A DNA stretch of 64,000 nt from Liolophura sinensis. Taxonomy: Eukaryota; Mollusca; Polyplacophora; Chitonida; Chitonidae. Location of the stretch: assembly GCF_032854445.1 (NCBI RefSeq), contig NC_088295.1:37790510-37854509 (forward strand). Reading direction: 5' to 3'. This document shows positions 10,401 through 22,030 of this stretch, piece after piece (positions within the stretch are counted from its first letter, which is position 1; each line of letters begins with the position of its first letter). The translations under genes and the position numbers were made by a program. The notes beneath the pieces are model-generated. The model was not told the DNA's origin. It was given only the letters and a program-made list of their open reading frames with translations, and ran no database searches.

Positions 10401-13400
10401 TGTTTAATCAGTTTATATCTACCACGTAATGCTAAATATTGTAAATTGACCCCACTATGCTGTGAAGCAATGATGTCACATTTCGCGTGGTCCTCATGTC
10501 ATAACTTATCTTGAAACTTGCATATTCACAGACATTAATATATTCTCCACATTGTGTAAAATACATGTATGAAACTGCCTTAACTCTCCATTGGAGATTG
10601 TATATTACAATTAGAACTGTGAAAAGTGCACTAACTCTCCATTCAGTTCAGTTTTACTGCCAGGGTTAAATAGTCTTGTACAGTCTGACTGATGACTCTG
10701 CTTCCATAGCAGGTCCGATGGCCTGGGTCCAGGAACAGATGATGGCAGGTAAAGATCCGCGGGTTATCCTCAGGAGGATTATCCCAGATCCGGATATTAT
10801 ACCTGACCATCTAGAAGATTTCATCCTGTGGAAAATTGTGGCCAGTATTGTCAGTGAACCTCCTCGTAGGAAGAAACTGAAACACATCAACACCGTAGAT
10901 GATGTTGTGACGTTGCTAAAAACCTCCAAAAAGATCATGGTGCTGACGGGTGCTGGGGTAAGTAGAATAGAATGTTCTCTATTGGCTCTATATTACAATT
11001 AGAACTGTGAAAAATTCACATGTGTGCCATGCCCAGGGCAAGGACATAGTCACATGTTACAAGACTTTTACCATATACTAGTATCCTCACTATTGTTGTG
11101 ATTGGTCAGGCATCCAAGGCTGTCATAGAGCATTAGTGGTGTTAGTGTGAAATTATTTGGAAGGAAATAGAACTGCGATGAAGTTCCTTTTGCTAAGAGC
11201 AGGGTGTGGATTATTTTGGTTAAGGAATTATGCACATGCTGAATTTAACTGTCTTATACACATAATTTTGGATGGAAATAAAACCACATACATATATAAT
11301 CTTGAAAAAATACACTACATTTTTTACAGTACTTTCTGAATAATTACAGACGCGTTTTCAGAAACAGTATACCATAGTGCCTTGCGAGGGCTGTTGTCTG
11401 AAGTGGTACACTCTTTCTGGGGAGTAGGGGATCACCAGTATTTGATTAGTGACAAGCTGTCCTCTCCTCCGTCATGCCTCAGAGAGCCTCGCCGGCTTGG
11501 CAAGAGGGTTAGAAATACACTGTCGTTTTTTTAAAGATTCACGTTTTCCATTGAACTTTTGTAAGAGGCAGAGATGGGCTCAGTGATAAATGTCAAGATG
11601 TAAAATAACAAAATAAAAAATGCCGTCCATGTGGCTGGACTAAGCACATGTTTGTAATTACTGGTACTGTCCCAGCAAACAGTACTTTGAAGGATGAAAC
11701 CCTGCCTCTGCCTGTATATATTTCCACCCACATTGGCTCAACATTCGGACTCTTCGATTAGTATTTGAAATTGCTAGCGAATAACCACCTTTGAAGTCTT
11801 CGGTTACATTTTCTTTCACTTTTGAGGCCATTACTATCACAACAACCTGTGATGTGGGTTAGCTCCACAATCCTTACATCTATACGTCAGAACAGACATT
11901 CGTATACCAGCCGTCAATCAGTAAGGATGTTCCAGGCCAATAATCGCAAGGCCAATTCTCAAAATGATGTATAACCTAGCTGAAAGTTTGGGGTGGCAGC
12001 CAAAAGGACATACACATTGTCTCATAAACAGCACTAGAATTTAACTTGTGGTATATGTTTTTTTGACTTACTGCAAGGAAAATACTAACATGCAGCACTT
12101 TGTAAATGCCAAATGCAGTAAGAAGAACAAATTTTGGACAGAAATCTGTGTAACAAATAACAAAACTAATGTCTGAGTGTTTGTAACCCCTAGTGATTTT
12201 ACTAGGTGGACTCAACTGATACTGAGAGCCAGGCACTTGGAGACTGTTCCATTCACCAGAGGAATGATTGACCAGTTCAAGATAAGCAGTGCTTTGAGAT
12301 TCTTTCACCGAGTAGTCGCCACCCCTCTCATACTTTTAATAGACTGGCTGAAACTTGAACTTTCCATCAAGACGAAGCATATGCTGGTGTTGGAGATCCC
12401 TGCTGATCTCTTCGCGATGAATTAAAAGCTTTTATTGCCACATTAAAAATAAAACCTGGTTCAGAAGTTTTTTTTCACAGTAGCTAATCGTTCATTCACC
12501 AATATATGTACCTGCTGGCTTGTGGATAATTTGGGAAAGTTGCTTAAAAATATATTATCGTCTGGATACATACAAGCTGTGAATTTCTATATATTTTAAT
12601 CACGCTTTTGTTATGCGTTTATCTAGTAATAATTTCTATTGCCTGTAACTGTAATGATTGCTCTGCATGCAGTTTTGGTTTTTGTAATCCATATGCATTT
12701 TGTATATTTTGTCACACTAACGTTCAACTAAAGAGTTAGCCAAGATACTTCAGTTTAATTGAAGTCAGGATGAACTGAGTCAGGTTTCCAAGGCAGGGAT
12801 GTTGAGGTATGTAGTAATGTATTTACTGATACCGTGTCATCCTGTGCATCATTTGTAACTATGGAGCATCACCTTTAGAGTGATTAGTAGATAAATACAC
12901 ATGAGATTTTTGCAATCCTTCTCTTTACTTTGGATATTTATTTATACACAGAACATACATGTATGGTCTGGAAATCACTCGTGTCCCTGCTGGTGCCAGA
13001 TGAAATCTACATGATTTGTATTCTCACCCGGGAACTGGGAAATGAGTCCTTTCATCTTTTCAGTTGGATCTAACCACCTGAATTTTGTTTTCAGGTGGTT
13101 AGTCTTGCGAAGCCTTTCACAGGAACACATATATACTCAGACATCAATATTCTCTCCAGGTCATCTTGATATATATAATATATATATAATGAAAGCGGAC
13201 TGGTTTAGCTAATTTAGTGACATAATATACCTGAATGTACATGCACTATTAACATTTTCTTGAAACACCCATGGTAACATGCTGCAAAGTATCTTTTTTC
13301 AATCAGTCTAAAAAGGGTGTAGCCCCCACCCCTCCCTTTTCTCATGGAGACTCAGCTGTCAGATTTATGTCATGTTCCTGCCATAGTATACACACGGTCA

Positions 13401-16400
13401 GTAATAAATGGGAAGTCAACCTACAAATTGGAAGTGTGTACTACAGGTGCTTTATCCACATTTGTAAGGCAGCATTGTTAATTCAATGATCAAACGCCAA
13501 TCATATCCATGTTCCATTCCTACATGTACCCCAAACACAAGTAGCGAGGAAGACAAACGATTGGTAGATTCAAGACAATCCTGCGATATATTACATAATG
13601 CAGTAGGGTGTTCCCGTGTAAATAATGCTATATAACCATCGACTTGAAATACCGGATAGCATAGTTTGTAAAATGCAGCCGGGAAAACGGTCTGGTTAGA
13701 GTTTTGGGTAGGCAGATTGCAAAGAGATATTTTTACTATGTTGATGTTTTGGTATCAGTATTTTTGTCTGTTTTTTTTTTTTTTTATAAACAAGCATGTA
13801 TACTGAAAAATGACGTCGTGAGTTGCTGTGGACAAGCTGTTAGGAAAGCCTGGCCTTATAGGCCATGGTAGGCCTATACTCCAACTGGGCAAGCTGGGAT
13901 AGCTGGCATTCTGATATCACCCACTGTGAGCAATTCACGGGAAATTCCTCTGATCTACCCGCTCATTCCAGTGTGTCTCCTATTAGCTAGTGTCTGTAAT
14001 TATTGAGAAAGTACGGTCGTTTATTAGGACAGTAAGACCATGATCTGGTGGTGAGGATGTACCATATGCTAAGTTGATTGTAACTACCCAGGATACATAT
14101 AGCTTTTAACATATATGTTTGTTGCCTTGGAAAAAGTTCCAGTCAATTGATTTATTTTTTTTTTTTTGATTTGTGTTTTACTAAAGAATATTTCATTTAT
14201 ATGACAGCAGCCAGCATTGTGGTGGCAGGAAACCAAGCAGAGCCCAAGGGAAACCCATGACCATCTGCGGCTTACCTGTCAGATGTGATTGGAAATTTAA
14301 TAGTAGAATGTGGTACTAACCTTTGTTTGACCTACCAATGTATCTATAATAGCCGTGCATTTGTTCTTTTTGTTGTATTGACAGGTATCGGTTTCATGTG
14401 GTATCCCAGACTTCCGATCCCGTAATGGCATTTATGCTCGTCTAGCAGTGGATTTCCCAGACCTGCCAGATCCCCAAGCCATGTTTGACATCAGCTACTT
14501 CAGACATGATCCGAGACCATTCTTCAAATTTGCTAAGGTGATTATTTCATTTGACAGTCATTAGAAAACACAGGATAGTTTTCTTTTCAACTGGTCATAA
14601 ATAATGCCAACTCAGTGTTAAATATGAATCTTCCGTCTTCCTCAATTCAGAATGAAAAATGAAGAAACAAACCCACTTTTTGAAATTGCGAAGGAAGCTA
14701 ATGGCTGCAAAAGCATTATTATCTCGATATTGCCATTTGTATGTTGGGATATTTTTGTCTTCTCGGATTAAAAGACATTATTATGGAAACTGGTGTATTT
14801 TCTCACCAGATTTCAGACCTACAAGTTTACTTACTTCCTCACTAATTATATTGTTTACAATTTTTGTAGGAAATCTACCCTGGGCAATTTGAACCATCTC
14901 GCTGTCATAAGTTTATCAGCTTGCTTGATCGCAAGGGGAAACTACTGCGTAACTACACACAAAACATTGACACATTGGAACAGGTTGCTGGGATTAAAAA
15001 TGTTATCCAATGTCATGGTAAGGCAGTCCACAGAGAGACTGAACTGTACTGTTTGTACACCACAGACCTGTTCCATTTTAAGAGTTACCCTAATTGACTT
15101 AAAAATTCAGTCACAAAAGAGCATTTTTGTAGGCAAATAAATGTTATGAGATTTAGTCTGATGCTAAATTTACATTTTCTCACTAGCATATCATCCTACC
15201 TTCCAAACATCTCTCAAAGCACATTTCTAAAATCAATATAATTCCCAGAATCTTGTAAAAATGAGCAACTTAAAATGAAATTTTGAGTCATATAGGGTAA
15301 TGAAAGACTCATATCGCATACACTTACAGAAATGACCTCCAAGATCATTTACACAAGAGTAATGTGAAAGTGTCATTAATTTGGGAGGTTGGAACGTCTA
15401 ACATTTGTACACAATTGACTGTCATTTTTCTGTGCCTTGAATAACCATACTCTAATCTGTTTTTTAGGTTCCTTTGCAACAGCAACTTGCATGACCTGTC
15501 GATACAAAGTGGATGCAGAAGCAGTCAGAAAGGACATATTTGATCAGGTAAGCTCAGATCAGGACAGAATGGTATGTTACTAAATATTACGAAAAACTCC
15601 ATTTAGTTGTTTAATTCATGATCTTGTCTGTGGCCTTTTGTTCTAAATCATATTGCTTTCTCTGAGAATGTATGGCAAAATTCTCTAGCTGTTTCCCCCA
15701 CTCTGTATATGTAATAATTCTTACCTTTTAGGTGATCCCTCATTGTCCGCGGTGCAGCCCCTCTTCCACGGAAGCGGTCATGAAGCCAGACATTGTGTTT
15801 TTCGGGGAGAGTTTACCTGAAGAGTTCCACACCCAGATGGCAGCTGACAAAGATGTGTGTGACCTGCTCATTGTGGTTGGCTCCTCACTCAAAGTCAGAC
15901 CAGTGGCACTTATACCCAGTAAGATGTCTTTGTCGTTGTCGCGTTTAATAGCTCAATCAAACACGTTTATGTATATACATTCATTTTGTATAGAGAACAG
16001 AGAGAGTAACAGAGTGATGTTGGCTCGTACAAGAAAGGATAGTGAGCTAATTCAACTTTAATGTATGACAGGAGGAGGAATAGTATTTCATCAGTGGATT
16101 ATCACCTTCTGAAGTTAGTACAGTTTTAAGCCAGGTATAGATCAACTGGGAGCAACTTGGTTATTGGCAACTGCAAGCATAGTTTTTAGTTGATTTTTTA
16201 GTTGATCTACGCGGGCTTGCGATTTCTGAGAGTTGAACACATTCTACTTTTCTGTGACTGAAAGAAGTTGTACCCAGTTCCATCGTTCTGTTTGTGCTTG
16301 TGTCCAGTTGGTTAGAGTTGCTCACGATCGCAAGTTTTTGTCAAACATAACTGTTACTGTGTTGAGTTGGTCCCAGTTGCTTAAGACTGTAATTGGCATT

Positions 16401-19400
16401 TATCTCTTCAGCTTGACAGCTGTCAAACTCAAAATTGTTATTGTGGGATAGATTAAACAAGCCAGATTACCACTGCCTGGATATGTTTGTACTACAAGAC
16501 TGTCATTGTTCAGAAAAGACGAGTTAGTTGATTGAAGGCAGTTAACATTGTATTGAAGTGGAAAGAAAATGGAACTACATGTTTTATTTTTATTGAGATG
16601 TTGATTATGCGAGGTTTCAGTTTGCCAACTTCATGAACAATATGTGGAAAAAGGCAGCTTGCTGTTTTCACAAGTTGGCGGTATTTCCAATTTGTTTGGG
16701 GAGGGGGGTGGTGAGGTTGCGGAGGGTTCATCAGGGAAATGATGGAAATGGACTAAGAAGGATGGTCTTGTGTAGTTACGTTTCAAGTATATAGATTTTG
16801 GTGAAGTAGTACATCGGTAGATTCACTGCAGGCATCTGAGGCTTCTCTATGTGTACAACACAGATAGGAGGAAACATTGTTATACTTTTACAGATAATTT
16901 CGAGATTATTCCATGCCCAAGTGTGACATGCGACTGCAGTAGCAATGCAGGACACTGTAAAGTTACATACATGGCCTAAAAATTTACAAAATATGGACCA
17001 GATCTTGTCAGAAACGCCCTTTGATTACAGGGGACCCAATCGTAGTCGTATGAGATTTGCTAATTCAGCAATAACTTCTAAAAGAATAGGCCGAAGGATG
17101 AGCCATATAATATCCCCTAAAAAGGCAAACATCGAGATTTTCATTCCTTAAATGCAGAAGTTGTTCAGCTACTTGTTTGTTTGAAACAGCAAGCTGTAGC
17201 ATGAACTGTAGGGAGCCGCAAACCTTTGCCCTACAACGGCCATGCAACTACAGTTTGGCCCTCCAGCTCAGTTCATACTTCACCTACAGGCCATTTTGCA
17301 AGCATGATACACCACAGCATGTCATACCTTGAAGCCCGTAAAGGGAACCAAGACAGATTTTAAACTGACATTTCTATGTGTTACCAATCACTGTTTCCAT
17401 TTAGTATGATTCAAACTTTATTTATTTTTGCCCGTGATACATTTTAAAATATAAAATATTACCTCAATTGTTAGTTTCACCAGTTTTGAGTGACAGACTG
17501 TTGTCATCAGTGCAATTCACAATTGGCTTGCCGGATTACATGGATCCTAGTGCCACAGCTGGTATCGCTCAACTTGGCTATAAAAATTTACAATCTGATA
17601 ACTGCGAAAGCATGCCATATTCTTCACAGGCACTACCATAATTGGGTGGATGTCCAATTTGTGGACGGGCATTTGTGTCATCTACATGTACATGGCCAAT
17701 ATGTGAGCAAAAATCGGTCATCGTATCGCACAGTTACTATGCTGTATATACATTTTCCCCGCATCAAGTAGGCCTACAACTCCGGTAGCCAATTTTCAAA
17801 ATATTTTTGTTGTGAAACTGATTTACTTATATTACTTTCAGGGAGGTGTAGTGGTAGGTACATGTACGTAGGGTTAATTATAAGTAAAGTCACACGATAG
17901 CTTCTGGAAAACCACACAGCGAGTAGGCCTAATGTATGGATTCGGCTATGCTTTGCAGGGCTTTTCAAAACATAATCCTGGCAGGTAATCACAGCATGAC
18001 ATCACCTGGCCAGGCCTCTGCGGTCGATAAGATAGGCAGAAGGTCCAACTTTAATATTTTTGGTTTAAATGGAACAGGTTAACGTAATAGTTTTTTAAGT
18101 GCAGTTTACGGACAAACTTAGCACAAATATTGTGTTTAATGAACATTTATTGTGAAGATAAAGTCGTTTTGGTTCTACTTGAAAAAGGAAAAAATTATTC
18201 AAATTATACATTTTAAAATTACACTAGTTGTCACTAGGTTTATTTAGGGAAAGTAAAAGCTCCGGGTTACTGGGATTGTATGGAAACGGGGAAACATTCA
18301 TTTTGGCTCAATAATCCCATAAGGGAACTGAAAGCTGCTTAAATTTGTGACTTTTATCATAGTATCTTCAATATGTATGTTGTTTTTTTTTTGTCAGATT
18401 CTATACCTGCAGAAATCCCACAGGTCCTAATTAACAGAGAGCCGCTCCGTCACCTGAACTTTGATGTGGAATTGTTGGGAGACTGTGACGTGATCCTGGG
18501 AGAGTTGTGCCACCGGCTTGGTGGGGAATGGAGTGATCTTTTCACTGATTACACTCGCCTAGAGGAAGTGACTAAAGGGGAACTGTCTACACCAACTGTC
18601 AGTGATTCGGACAATGGAAAAGTTTCACTGGCATCATCATCTGACCCAAGCCAACAAGCTAGTTCTACCTCGGTCCAATCTTGTTCTACCACTGAGACCA
18701 ACTCTGCTTTGAATAACGCTGAAATAAGCTGCATTTCAGAAATTAAATCTGAAGGCGATGTAGCGCCCTGTGACACCAAAGCTTTGTGCTCCTCAGATGC
18801 CAAAGCCAAAGATAATGTCAGTACCATTCCCTGTCAAAGTGGAGCTTCTAATTTGCCAGATTCAAACGGGGGAAGCCATGCCAGCGCTGTGCATACTAAG
18901 GGAGATAACTCTCCAAAGAGCTCACAAAGCCGAGGTCAAGACCATGACAATGAAAACTGCACAAGTGAACATGGTGAATCGGGGGTGTCGGCAGCCACAC
19001 TGAGAGACTGGTGGCAGTCAAGACATTCCAGCATTTCAAGCCGCCTATTAAGTAAGTTTTAATTTTTTTTTTTAGGTTTGATTTTTAGCTGGCCTGTCTG
19101 AAGTGCAAGCATACATGTAGCTAATATTATGCCCCGAGCATCGGTGTCGGCCTCCCATAACATGTAAAGCAATGTTCAACAAAATGTTTGTGCTGGTATC
19201 TTAAAAAGTATAGCATGTGTTGAGCTCAAGTTTTCCACACATGTAGAGCACAATGACATGAGCAGGATGTTCCATTGTTGTTTTGTATGGGAAAATAAAA
19301 TACCCTAATTACAAAATTGATCTCTTCTGTATTGGAGTCATTTTTATGGTAAATGTTAGGAGTGGTGTCTCAAACAGCACTGCCCCCCCTATTGAGCTAA

Positions 19401-21205
19401 ATTTTACAGACATAAAAAGCACAATGACACAGGATGTTCCATCATTGATGCTCTGTGTGCACATTAATTAGTGTAAATTACCAAATTCATGACTGCAGTA
19501 CTTTATCTATTAAGCTGGTTTTGCATTCATGTGTCTTCTACAGGCAAACTCTATCTAAGCTTTTCATGCAGTTATATTTATCATTTTTCAACATCTACTG
19601 AAATGTGTACACTTACTGTAAAGTACCAAATATTAACATAATACAAACAGTTTTGTGAATTACTTGCTTTTATTAGCCCTCTTCCTGTACCACAGAGGAC
19701 TACTTGTATACTAAGGTTTACACCTCATTCATCAGCCTGTCAATTAGTCTGTCACAAAATGGTTTTCTGGACTTTTTTCAAAACAGCTCATCAAACTGAA
19801 TTAAAGGAGAAGAAAACATAAAAATGATGCCAAAATCAGATGAAAGAGCGTCAAAACTTATTTGCAAATATGATCTGTAATATTTTTTTAAGAGAAAAGG
19901 GTATTTGAAAATATTTTTGTATGGTGGGTATTTTGGACCAACTTTTGGTATTTATCCTTGTCGATGATGTTCTAAATAAGGATGTGATGCTTGTCTAATA
20001 AATGTATTTGAATGTAAATTTGTTGTTTATATCGAAACATGCATTTAACTTAAATTTTGATAATATTTATGAACATATTAAAAATATGAATATGATCCAA
20101 ATGGAGGTTTAATACATTTGTTAGCTGAAAAGAACAAATTCTAGTGCAAAAATGTTTATTAAACCTGTGTTACATCCTCATTTATGACATTATTAAACAA
20201 AGATTAAAAATACCAAAAGGTGGTCCCAAATACCCACCGTACAAAAATTATTTTCAAATGTCTTTTTCTCTTTAAGGAAAAATTGGAAAAAAATATTGAA
20301 GACAACATTTAGGAATATCTTCTCGCACTCTTTCATCTGAACTTTTTGTCATTTTTATGTTTTTAGCATCTTTAGCATGATGGCAAACAGATCAAGTTTC
20401 AGTTTCGGGCTGATTTTGACAGTTTTCAAAAGTGACATGTTATTCTGAATTGAGACTAGGTACATGGCTTTACCCAGACAAGTTGAAGAGGAAATTCCAG
20501 TTTTTGACCTGTCTGTCTATTTTCAACAAAATTGTGGCTGTTTCTGTTGTGCACTTTCGCTTAACTAATACTCTCTCGACTCATGGTAGGGCATGGTAGG
20601 GGACCCATATGCAGTACTTCCAGACTGCTGGCAACAAGGAGAAGTTATTGAAGCTTTTGTGATTTTTTTGTATATCGTAATTGATGACTTTATCCTCCCT
20701 TCCTTTTGTTTACAGGCAATCAGTACCTGTATGTACCTCCCCATCGCTACGTGTTCAACGGTGCAGAGGTGTACTCCGACTCCGAGTCAGAAGATGGGCA
20801 GTATGATGATGCAGACGAAGAGTCAAGTTTGAGCAGCTTTGGTGCTGCTGACAGCGAGCCCAGCAAGAGTGTGTGTGAAATGGCTGATGACAAAGGGAAA
20901 ATGGACAAGAGTAGACACATTGAAAGTTGTAGTGATGTACCCCATGGGAGAGCATCAAGAATGGTGCTGCTGTAAACGAGCCTCTTTCTGGCCTAGCAGC
21001 TGGGCATGGTGTGGCAGCTCACATTAATAGACACACCCCTGATTTTAACGACAAAGAGAAAGTGGTCAGCAGAGATGCTGCAGCTCATGGTGGTACTCTT
21101 CTCGGGGAAGGAGGTACATCTCCAGTTGTACATGACATTACTGACAAGAATGGTGCTACTCATTCAAATGTGACAATGACGCAGTCCACCTCCAGTCCAT
21201 CCTGA
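7426..21205 (+). CDS. SIRT1: SIRT1, NAD-dependent protein deacetylase (ten coding exons)
   Basis: Class I sirtuin that removes acetyl groups from lysines of histones and transcription factors, using NAD. Exons: 7426-7447, 8183-8245, 8709-8792, 10713-10957, 14385-14537, 14870-15017, 15468-15547, 15732-15918, 18398-19051 and 20716-21205; all splice phases agree. Landmarks: short acidic N-terminus, [18 protein letters not shown] site (about residues 136-150), [10 protein letters not shown], catalytic His of QCHG (about 238), zinc cysteines TCMTC (about 246/249) and HCPRC (about 270/273), LINREPL and DVELLGDCD, a Ser/Thr-rich linker, and the C-terminal [20 protein letters not shown] activation segment. 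As written the frame stops at 20975 (631 aa); a coding-like frame one base away continues to 21205 (about 708 aa, against 747 in human). Start chosen at MADAVSA, which has a good Kozak context and resembles vertebrate MADE; an in-frame ATG at 7414 is the alternative. Confidence 0.96.
7932..8067 (+). mobile_element. SINE 3' fragment
   Basis: Body 'gcggatggtcatgagtt' to 'agtgaaatattcttga', then 'ccaatcaaataaataaataa' tail. The tRNA-like head is missing. Lies in SIRT1 intron 1. Confidence 0.85.
8183..8245 (+). CDS. SIRT1: SIRT1 exon 2
   Basis: The acceptor is cacattccag and the donor gtatgt. Encodes an acidic stretch ([20 protein letters not shown]). Phase 1 in and out. Confidence 0.85.
8709..8792 (+). 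CDS. SIRT1: SIRT1 exon 3
   Basis: The acceptor is agtccacag; the AG six bases upstream would run into a stop. Reads [20 protein letters not shown] then EMAWRPMA, comparable to the SDEEDRASHASSSDW region before the catalytic core of vertebrate SIRT1. Confidence 0.85.
8793..10712 (+). other. SIRT1 intron 3
   Basis: 1.9 kb without a recognisable element. The ORF at 9175-9438 is open by chance as far as I can tell: no domain and no splice match to neighbouring exons. Confidence 0.6.
10713..10957 (+). CDS. SIRT1: SIRT1 exon 4, start of catalytic core
   Basis: The acceptor is ttccatagcag and the donor gtaagt. Contains [20 protein letters not shown], the basic [17 protein letters not shown] segment and [10 protein letters not shown], the first half of the NAD-binding Rossmann motif. 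The exon border inside the GAG-V motif is in phase 0. Confidence 0.97.
11888..11975. repeat. Dispersed repeat shared with 30556-30650
   Basis: Shares 'gacattcgtatacca' and 'ataatcgcaag' in the same order and spacing with 30556-30650. The element class is unknown. Confidence 0.6.
14149..14275 (-). mobile_element. SINE 3' fragment in SIRT1 intron 4
   Basis: Poly-T side then 'gtgttttactaaagaatatttc', 'cagccagcattgtggtggcaggaaacc' in part, ending before the tRNA-like head. Diverged from the intact copy at 49427. Confidence 0.8.
14385..14537 (+). CDS. SIRT1: SIRT1 exon 5
   Basis: Reads [20 protein letters not shown] then [19 protein letters not shown] and [12 protein letters not shown], nearly identical to vertebrate SIRT1. 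Phase 0 at both ends. Confidence 0.98.
14870..15017 (+). CDS. SIRT1: SIRT1 exon 6, catalytic histidine
   Basis: Reads [20 protein letters not shown], then [20 protein letters not shown] and IKNVIQCH; the last His is the general base. The acceptor is aatttttgtag; the donor splits the following Gly codon. Confidence 0.98.
15468..15547 (+). CDS. SIRT1: SIRT1 exon 7, first zinc cysteines
   Basis: Reads [20 protein letters not shown] and RKDIFDQ; C-x2-C is the first half of the structural zinc site. Confidence 0.97.
15732..15918 (+). CDS. SIRT1: SIRT1 exon 8, second zinc cysteines
   Basis: Reads [33 protein letters not shown] and [18 protein letters not shown]. Carries the second C-x2-C and the GSSL nucleotide-ribose contact. 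Ends with one spare base. Confidence 0.97.
15919..18397 (+). other. SIRT1 intron 8
   Basis: 2.5 kb with no recognisable exon or mobile element; ORFs of 60-93 codons within it have no coding features. Confidence 0.65.
18398..19051 (+). CDS. SIRT1: SIRT1 exon 9, end of core and Ser/Thr-rich linker
   Basis: Begins [20 protein letters not shown] and [20 protein letters not shown], completing the deacetylase core, then about 170 residues rich in Ser, Thr, Asn and Lys without a fold. The repeat motif GGGAGATAACTCTCC (18900-18914) is read here as part of the linker. The donor is gtaagt after one spare A. Confidence 0.96.
19802..20385. repeat. Long imperfect inverted repeat in SIRT1 intron 9
   Basis: Left arm about 19802-19995 pairs with right arm about 20165-20385 reversed: 'aacataaaaatga', 'cagatgaaagag', 'tttgaaaata', 'ggtgggtatttt/tgggacca' and 'ttttggtattt' occur in matching order. 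A spacer of about 165 bp separates the arms. Probably a foldback or MITE-type element; termini and target duplication are not clear. Confidence 0.8.
20716..21205 (+). CDS. SIRT1: SIRT1 exon 10, C-terminal activation segment, with frame break
   Basis: Acceptor tttacag. Reads [20 protein letters not shown] followed by [12 protein letters not shown], the segment that binds and activates the SIRT1 core in mammals. The frame as written ends at TAA 20973-20975. One base away the frame [20 protein letters not shown] and further continues without a stop to TGA 21203-21205, and its composition fits the rest of the C-terminus. The switch falls near 20942-20948 (catgggagagc), where one more G would restore it. 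Confidence 0.9.
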
Positions 21206-22030
21206 GCTGCCTTATTATTCCACTGGGTTGTGAACTACCATACTGTTATGTACAAATGTTATTTGTGTGTGACGTAGGCAGGTGCTTGTATTTGGTCATT
21301 CATTGCAGCTTTTGTGGGTCTATATGGATTGGTAGGCAAAGTGCTTTTCATCATTTTCATCTTGAATAGGGGAACAAGTAGATCTGATGTCATCTACTGG
21401 TAGACTATGAAACCATATATAATCTCATTCGTATCACATCGTTTGTCAGAACAGGGGAGACTACTCCACCTTTTTTATCTTCTGCAATTCTGAAGCAGGG
21501 AACACCTCTATCTCTCAGTTATTTACTAACTCATTTCTGATCCTATTTCCATAAAATACAGGTACATACCCATGCTGTGTATGACGTCAACAGTGGTATT
21601 TGCAGTACACTCACAAAATAGGAAAGAAACCATGTACACATAATCACTCAATGTCACTACTTCTGCATTCATTTTCTAGTTGCTCTATAATTTGTTAGAA
21701 GTGCTTTTACATTTGAACTAATTCCAGTGTTCATTATTCTGTAATCATGATTATGAACAAACTAGCGTTTCAATGAACCTGATGAATGTTATTTGCATCG
21801 TATAACAAGGATACTCATAATGGCAGCTATTTGGCAGTTGAACAAACTTTTTTTGCAAAAGTTTTTATCAGTTTCATTTCATTTAGAATTAGAATCATTA
21901 TGAAAGCACTTGATTCACAGGAAGTATCTTTATGATATATTACATATGGATTACACGGATGTACAAATTCTCTCATACTTTGGTCATGAAATCACACTGG
22001 AGCAATAAAACTTGAGGATAGGTTTGTACA
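21206..22030 (+). other. SIRT1: SIRT1 3' UTR, probable
   Basis: Non-coding sequence directly after the stop with the first good poly(A) signal at 22004-22009. Its real end is not known; transcripts may run further into the AT-rich sequence to about 24.7 kb. Confidence 0.5.
22004..22009 (+). terminator. Poly(A) signal AATAAA, candidate for SIRT1
   Basis: AATAAA within 'gagcaataaaacttg', 0.8 kb after the SIRT1 stop, followed by a T-rich tract at 22028-22045. Confidence 0.5.

Larger units (their letters stand above)
10958..14384 (+). other. SIRT1 intron 4
   Basis: 3.4 kb. Holds a copy of a dispersed repeat (11888-11975), an antisense coding-like segment (11976-12450) and a minus-strand SINE (14149-14275). 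The rest shows only AT-rich non-coding sequence. Confidence 0.7.
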
